In this document: one piece after another, positions 60,974-64,000 of the stretch
Layout: each line of letters opens with the position of its first letter
Numbering within the stretch: position 1 is the first letter of the stretch
Source of the DNA: Sphingomonadales bacterium 12-68-11
GTDB taxonomy: Bacteria > Pseudomonadota > Alphaproteobacteria > Sphingomonadales > Sphingomonadaceae
Direction: 5' to 3'
Assembly: GCA_002279825.1 (NCBI GenBank)
Contig: NCCV01000002.1
Span: 277,257-341,256, forward strand
DNA length: 64,000 nt
The notes under the pieces: model-generated
Seen by the model: the letters and a program-made list of their open reading frames with translations, nothing else
Database searches by the model: none
Told to the model about the DNA's origin: nothing
Made by a program: the position numbers and the translations under genes

Positions 60974-62200
60974 TTAGACGAGCATCTCGCGCGCCGGCCC
61001 GTGGCCGAGAAAGGCGCTCGGGCTGGCGCTTGCGCCGTAGGCGCCGGCGCAGAACACCGCGACCAGATCGCCAGCCTCGGCGCGTGGCAGGTGCGCAATG
61101 TCCGCGAGCCGGTCGAGCGGGGTGCACAGGCAGCCGACGATCGAGGCCTCCTCGGTCGGCTCGGCGCGGAAGCGCGAGGCGATCGCGACCGGGTAATTGC
61201 GGCGCACCACGGTGCCGAAGTTGCCCGATGCGGCAAGTTGGTGGTGCAGCCCGCCGTCGGTGACCAGGAACACCTGCCCGTGGCTCTCCTTGCGGTCGAC
61301 GATCCGGGTTAGATAGACTCCCGCCTCTCCGACCAGGTAGCGCCCCAGCTCGATTGCTAAGGTGGTGCCTTCCAACTCGGCGGGAAGTTCGGCGAACCGC
61401 GCCGCCAGTCGTGCACCGACCAGCGCGATATCGAGCGGCTCATCGCCGTGGAAATAGGGAATGCCGAACCCGCCGCCCATATTGAGATGCGGCAGCGGCG
61501 CGCCGATCTCGCGGGTCAGCCGGGCCGCCAGATCGAGCACGTTACCCTGCGTCTCCGCCACCGCCTCGGCGCCTAGCGCCTGACTGCCAGCAAAGATGTG
61601 CAGCCCGCGCCAGACCGCGCCCGCCGCGATTACTTCACGGGCGAGGCCGGGGACCTGCGCTTCGTCGATCCCGAACGGCCTGGCGCCCCCGCCCATTTTC
61701 ATGCCGCTGCCGCGCAGCTCGAAGCTCGGATTGACGCGGACCGCCAGGCGGGGCGCGATCCCCAGCCGGTCGCCGATCGCCAGCGCACGGCGCGCTTCGC
61801 CCGTGGACTCGAGATTGAGCGTGACGCCGTGACGCACTGCCTGCTCGATCTCGTCGTCGCGCTTGCCGGGGCCCGCGAAGCTGATCGCCGCCGGGTCCTG
61901 TCCTGCTGCAAGCGCCAACTCAAGCTCGCCTTGTGAGGCGATGTCGAAGCCGTCGACCAACGTGCGCATCAGTTCCAAGAGCGGCGCGTAGGGATTTGCT
62001 TTTACAGCATAATGCACAAGCAGGCGATCCGGCATCGCCGCCCGCAGATCGGCCACGCGCCGCCGGATCATCTCCGCCGAATAGACGAACAGCGGTGTGC
62101 CGCCCGCCTGTTCGACCCATTCGCTCGCGCGCCGGCCACCGATCGCCAATTCTCCGCCGAGCGCCCCAAAACCGAGCGGTATAGGGCCGAGCGGCTTCAT
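60974..62200 (-). CDS. XrtA-associated PLP-dependent decarboxylase
   Basis: This 408-residue fold-type III enzyme is similar to diaminopimelate/ornithine decarboxylases, with the PLP lysine in VHYAVKANPYAPLL near residue 67. Other marks are GFDIASQGELELALAAG, HFAGSQ-type LHIFAGSQ, NMGGGFGIPY and VTDGGLHHQLAASGNFG. It belongs to the group named for its location beside exosortase A and acyl-CoA ligase genes. The substrate is not established. Its start overlaps the upstream acyl-CoA ligase stop by four bases. Confidence 0.9.
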   Translation of the reverse strand: MKPLGPIPLGFGALGGELAIGGRRASEWVEQAGGTPLFVYSAEMIRRRVADLRAAMPDRLLVHYAVKANPYAPLLELMRTLVDGFDIASQGELELALAAGQDPAAISFAGPGKRDDEIEQAVRHGVTLNLESTGEARRALAIGDRLGIAPRLAVRVNPSFELRGSGMKMGGGARPFGIDEAQVPGLAREVIAAGAVWRGLHIFAGSQALGAEAVAETQGNVLDLAARLTREIGAPLPHLNMGGGFGIPYFHGDEPLDIALVGARLAARFAELPAELEGTTLAIELGRYLVGEAGVYLTRIVDRKESHGQVFLVTDGGLHHQLAASGNFGTVVRRNYPVAIASRFRAEPTEEASIVGCLCTPLDRLADIAHLPRAEAGDLVAVFCAGAYGASASPSAFLGHGPAREMLV

Positions 62201-63708
62201 GACGTCAGTTCCGCGAGCGCCGCGCGGTCGATCTTGCCGTTCGGATTGAGCGGCATCGCCTGCACCCAACGGATCGTATGGGGCTGCATGAAACCCGGCA
62301 GCTCGCGTTTGAGCGCGGCGCGCAAGGCAGCCTCCGCGTCCTCCCGCGCGTGCGGTGGCCCGCGTACCACTAGGTGGATCGCCTGCCCCAATCGGTCGTC
62401 GGCGACACCGAATGCCGCCGCTTCGCGTACCAGCCCGGTCTTGATCGCCGCGTCCTCGATCTCCTGCGGGCTGATACGGTTGCCCGCGCTCTTGATCATG
62501 GCGTCGCGGCGCCCGGCGAAATAGAGCAAGCCGTCCGCGTCGCATCGCACCCGGTCCCCCGACCACACGGCCGTCCCGCCATAGCGCGATTGTGGCGGCG
62601 CCGCGCGGAACCGCTCGGCCGTGCGCGCGGGATCGCGCCAGTAGCCGTACGCGACGAGCGGGCCGCAGTGCACCAGTTCGCCCTCCTCGCCGGCCTCCGC
62701 GACCCGTACGGGCCCGGCCATCACTAGGATCTCGGCGAACGGGATCGCCCGGCCCATCGAAGTCGGATGCGTATCGACCAGCGCGGGATCGAGATAGGTC
62801 GAGCGAAATGCCTCGGTCAGCCCGTACATCGGGAAGAGCCGCGCGTGCGGGAATGTGGTACGCAGCGCGGTCACGAGGCCGGTGGTCAACGCGCCGCCGC
62901 TGTTGGTCAAGCGCCGCATCGCGGCGGTGGCTTCCGGCGGCCAGTCCTGCTCGGTGAGTTGGACCCAGAGCGGCGGGACGGCGGCCAGAGTCGTCACGCC
63001 GTAACGCCCGCACGCCTTGATGACATCGCGCGGGGCCAAGTAGTCGAGCGGCACCGCGCAGGCCCCGGCTCGCCACGCCGAGAGAAGCTGGTTCTGCCCG
63101 TAGTCGAACGCCAGCGGCAAGACCGCCAGCACCACGTCGTCCGCCTCGAGTTCGAGGTAGTGCGCCACGCTGACCGCGCCGAGCCACAAGTTGGCGTGGC
63201 TCAGCATGACCCCCTTGGGCAATCCGGTCGACCCGCTGGTGTAGAGGATCGCGGCCAGCGCTTCGGGATCGACGGTCGACGGCGGTAGAGGCTCGCCTGC
63301 GCCGGCCTCCTCCTCGCCCATCACTGCGCAGTCCACCGGCACGTCGCCCGGCTCCAGAGTAGCGAGTCGCGCGGGAGTGCCGAGCAGCAGGCTCGCCCCG
63401 CTGTCGGCCAGGATATGCGCCACTTGTGCGCGCTTGAGCAGCGGATTGATCGGCACGTGGACCAGCCCCGCACGCGCGGCGGCGAGCGGCATGAGGCACG
63501 CCAGCTCGCCCTTGGCAGCCCAGGTGGCGACGCGCGCGCCGGGCTCGGGAACCTGCGCCCGCAGCCATCCGGCGAGGCTCGCGACACGGGTTCTCAGGCG
63601 CTGCCAGCTTAGCGCTTCACCTGGCAGGATCAGCGCCGGGCGTTCGTCTTCGCCCGACAGGGCCAGGTGATCGAGCGGGCGCGGAACGGGATCGAGCGCA
63701 GGCGGCAT
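62197..63708 (-). CDS. XrtA-associated acyl-CoA ligase (AMP-forming)
   Basis: This 503-residue adenylate-forming enzyme has the AMP-binding P-loop LYTSGSTGLPKGVMLSHANL near residue 160. It also has FPMYGLTEAFRSTYL, the hinge segment (DADGLLYFAGRRDAMIKSAGNRISPQEIED) and the catalytic lysine region PLNPNGKIDRAAL near the C terminus. It activates an acyl or aminoacyl substrate, probably for transfer to the acyl carrier protein encoded divergently at the window end. ATG 63708 is chosen; an in-frame start further upstream adds a short non-family tail. Confidence 0.9.
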   Translation of the reverse strand: MPPALDPVPRPLDHLALSGEDERPALILPGEALSWQRLRTRVASLAGWLRAQVPEPGARVATWAAKGELACLMPLAAARAGLVHVPINPLLKRAQVAHILADSGASLLLGTPARLATLEPGDVPVDCAVMGEEEAGAGEPLPPSTVDPEALAAILYTSGSTGLPKGVMLSHANLWLGAVSVAHYLELEADDVVLAVLPLAFDYGQNQLLSAWRAGACAVPLDYLAPRDVIKACGRYGVTTLAAVPPLWVQLTEQDWPPEATAAMRRLTNSGGALTTGLVTALRTTFPHARLFPMYGLTEAFRSTYLDPALVDTHPTSMGRAIPFAEILVMAGPVRVAEAGEEGELVHCGPLVAYGYWRDPARTAERFRAAPPQSRYGGTAVWSGDRVRCDADGLLYFAGRRDAMIKSAGNRISPQEIEDAAIKTGLVREAAAFGVADDRLGQAIHLVVRGPPHAREDAEAALRAALKRELPGFMQPHTIRWVQAMPLNPNGKIDRAALAELTS

Positions 63709-63844
63709 AGGCAACGACCGGCTTTCGGCAGACGGAGTGACGCCCGCTATCACTGGACCGCCGACGATCCGCAAGACCCGCGCGCCCCGCCGTGTTCTCG
63801 ACCGCCTTGTCTCGCGCGTCCACTCTGGCTAGGTGCGCCGCCCT

Positions 63845-64000
63845 ATGGCCCCATCGCTGCCTTCCGACACCGCGCGCCTGCCCGCCCCGCTCGACACCGA
63901 TGCCGCGTTGCGCGACATCCTCGCCGACGTCCTGGGGCTGACCCGCGCCCGCACCGCAGCGTTCGAAGCGGACAGCGGGCTGTTCGGCCACTTGCCCGAG
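63845..64000 (+). CDS. XrtA-associated acyl carrier protein (5' part)
   Basis: This partial protein of 52 codons runs off the right edge. It has an N-terminal low-complexity tail and DAALRDILADVLGLTRARTAAFEADSGLFGHLPE. This matches the first helices of a carrier protein, ending just before the usual D-S-M/L phosphopantetheine serine. It is divergent from the acyl-CoA ligase that probably charges it, 136 bp away, and belongs to the exosortase A gene set. Confidence 0.75.
   Translation, partial: MAPSLPSDTARLPAPLDTDAALRDILADVLGLTRARTAAFEADSGLFGHLPE

Overview
The window is high-GC DNA (roughly two thirds G+C, strongly GC-biased third codon positions) from an alphaproteobacterium, most likely a member of Sphingomonadales (Sphingomonas, Novosphingobium or Erythrobacter type). 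Three things point there. The gene order is rpmF-plsX-fabH-ihfA-merR. There is a PEPxxWA-CTERM protein together with an exosortase-A (XrtA) exopolysaccharide locus. RNase E has an acidic insert in its S1 region and a C-terminal GWW tail. The region reads as ordinary chromosome: no rRNA, tRNA, CRISPR array or recognisable transposase gene was seen.

Layout. 0-6.9 kb: exported NTF2-like protein, tannase-family lipoprotein, a proline-rich membrane protein, a DinG/XPD-type helicase and a SixA-like phosphatase. 6.9-8.2 kb: aspartate-semialdehyde dehydrogenase (asd) behind a threonine-rich leader ORF with mutually exclusive hairpins. 8.2-11 kb: an ECF sigma / four-helix membrane protein / serine hydrolase operon. 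11-14.3 kb: lipid synthesis and IHF operon. 14.3-18.6 kb: desaturase, ArsR and Rieske genes, then an S24-type repressor divergent from two small unknown genes. 18.6-23.2 kb: two dehydrogenases, a DUF559 nuclease gene framed by inverted repeats, and cysS. 23.3-32.8 kb: PilZ protein, cobT, DUF2490 and DUF4197 proteins, priA, a PEP-mutase-family enzyme, ada and an exported serine protease. 33-38 kb: the F1 ATP synthase operon atpHAGDC, interrupted by two large palindromic repeats. 38-39 kb: a two-gene unit of an ADP-ribosyltransferase-fold protein and an HU-like protein. 39-49 kb: cell-wall and envelope genes (L,D-transpeptidase, PEP-CTERM protein, GT39, O-antigen ligase, CpaF ATPase, two EamA transporters, entericidin, amidase). 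49-57 kb: rne, an ECF42 sigma/DGPF pair, sdhB, a GFA protein, zapE and pirin. 57-64 kb: an RpfF-like DSF synthase next to XrtA-associated exopolysaccharide genes.

How the parts relate. The PEP-CTERM protein at 40.1 kb is a plausible client of the XrtA sorting system whose accessory genes lie at 58.5-64 kb. The RpfF homologue beside those genes suggests possible diffusible-signal control of surface polysaccharide. Four families of intergenic palindromic repeats are present. One family brackets a DUF559 endonuclease gene as terminal inverted repeats. Two families sit between ATP synthase genes.

The best candidates for undescribed biology are the ADP-ribosyltransferase/HU pair (38030-38927), the asd leader attenuator (6941-7056), the DUF559 inverted-repeat element (21143-21632), and the S24 repressor with its divergent small genes (17305-18572). 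All functional calls are from reading motifs by eye. No database search was run.
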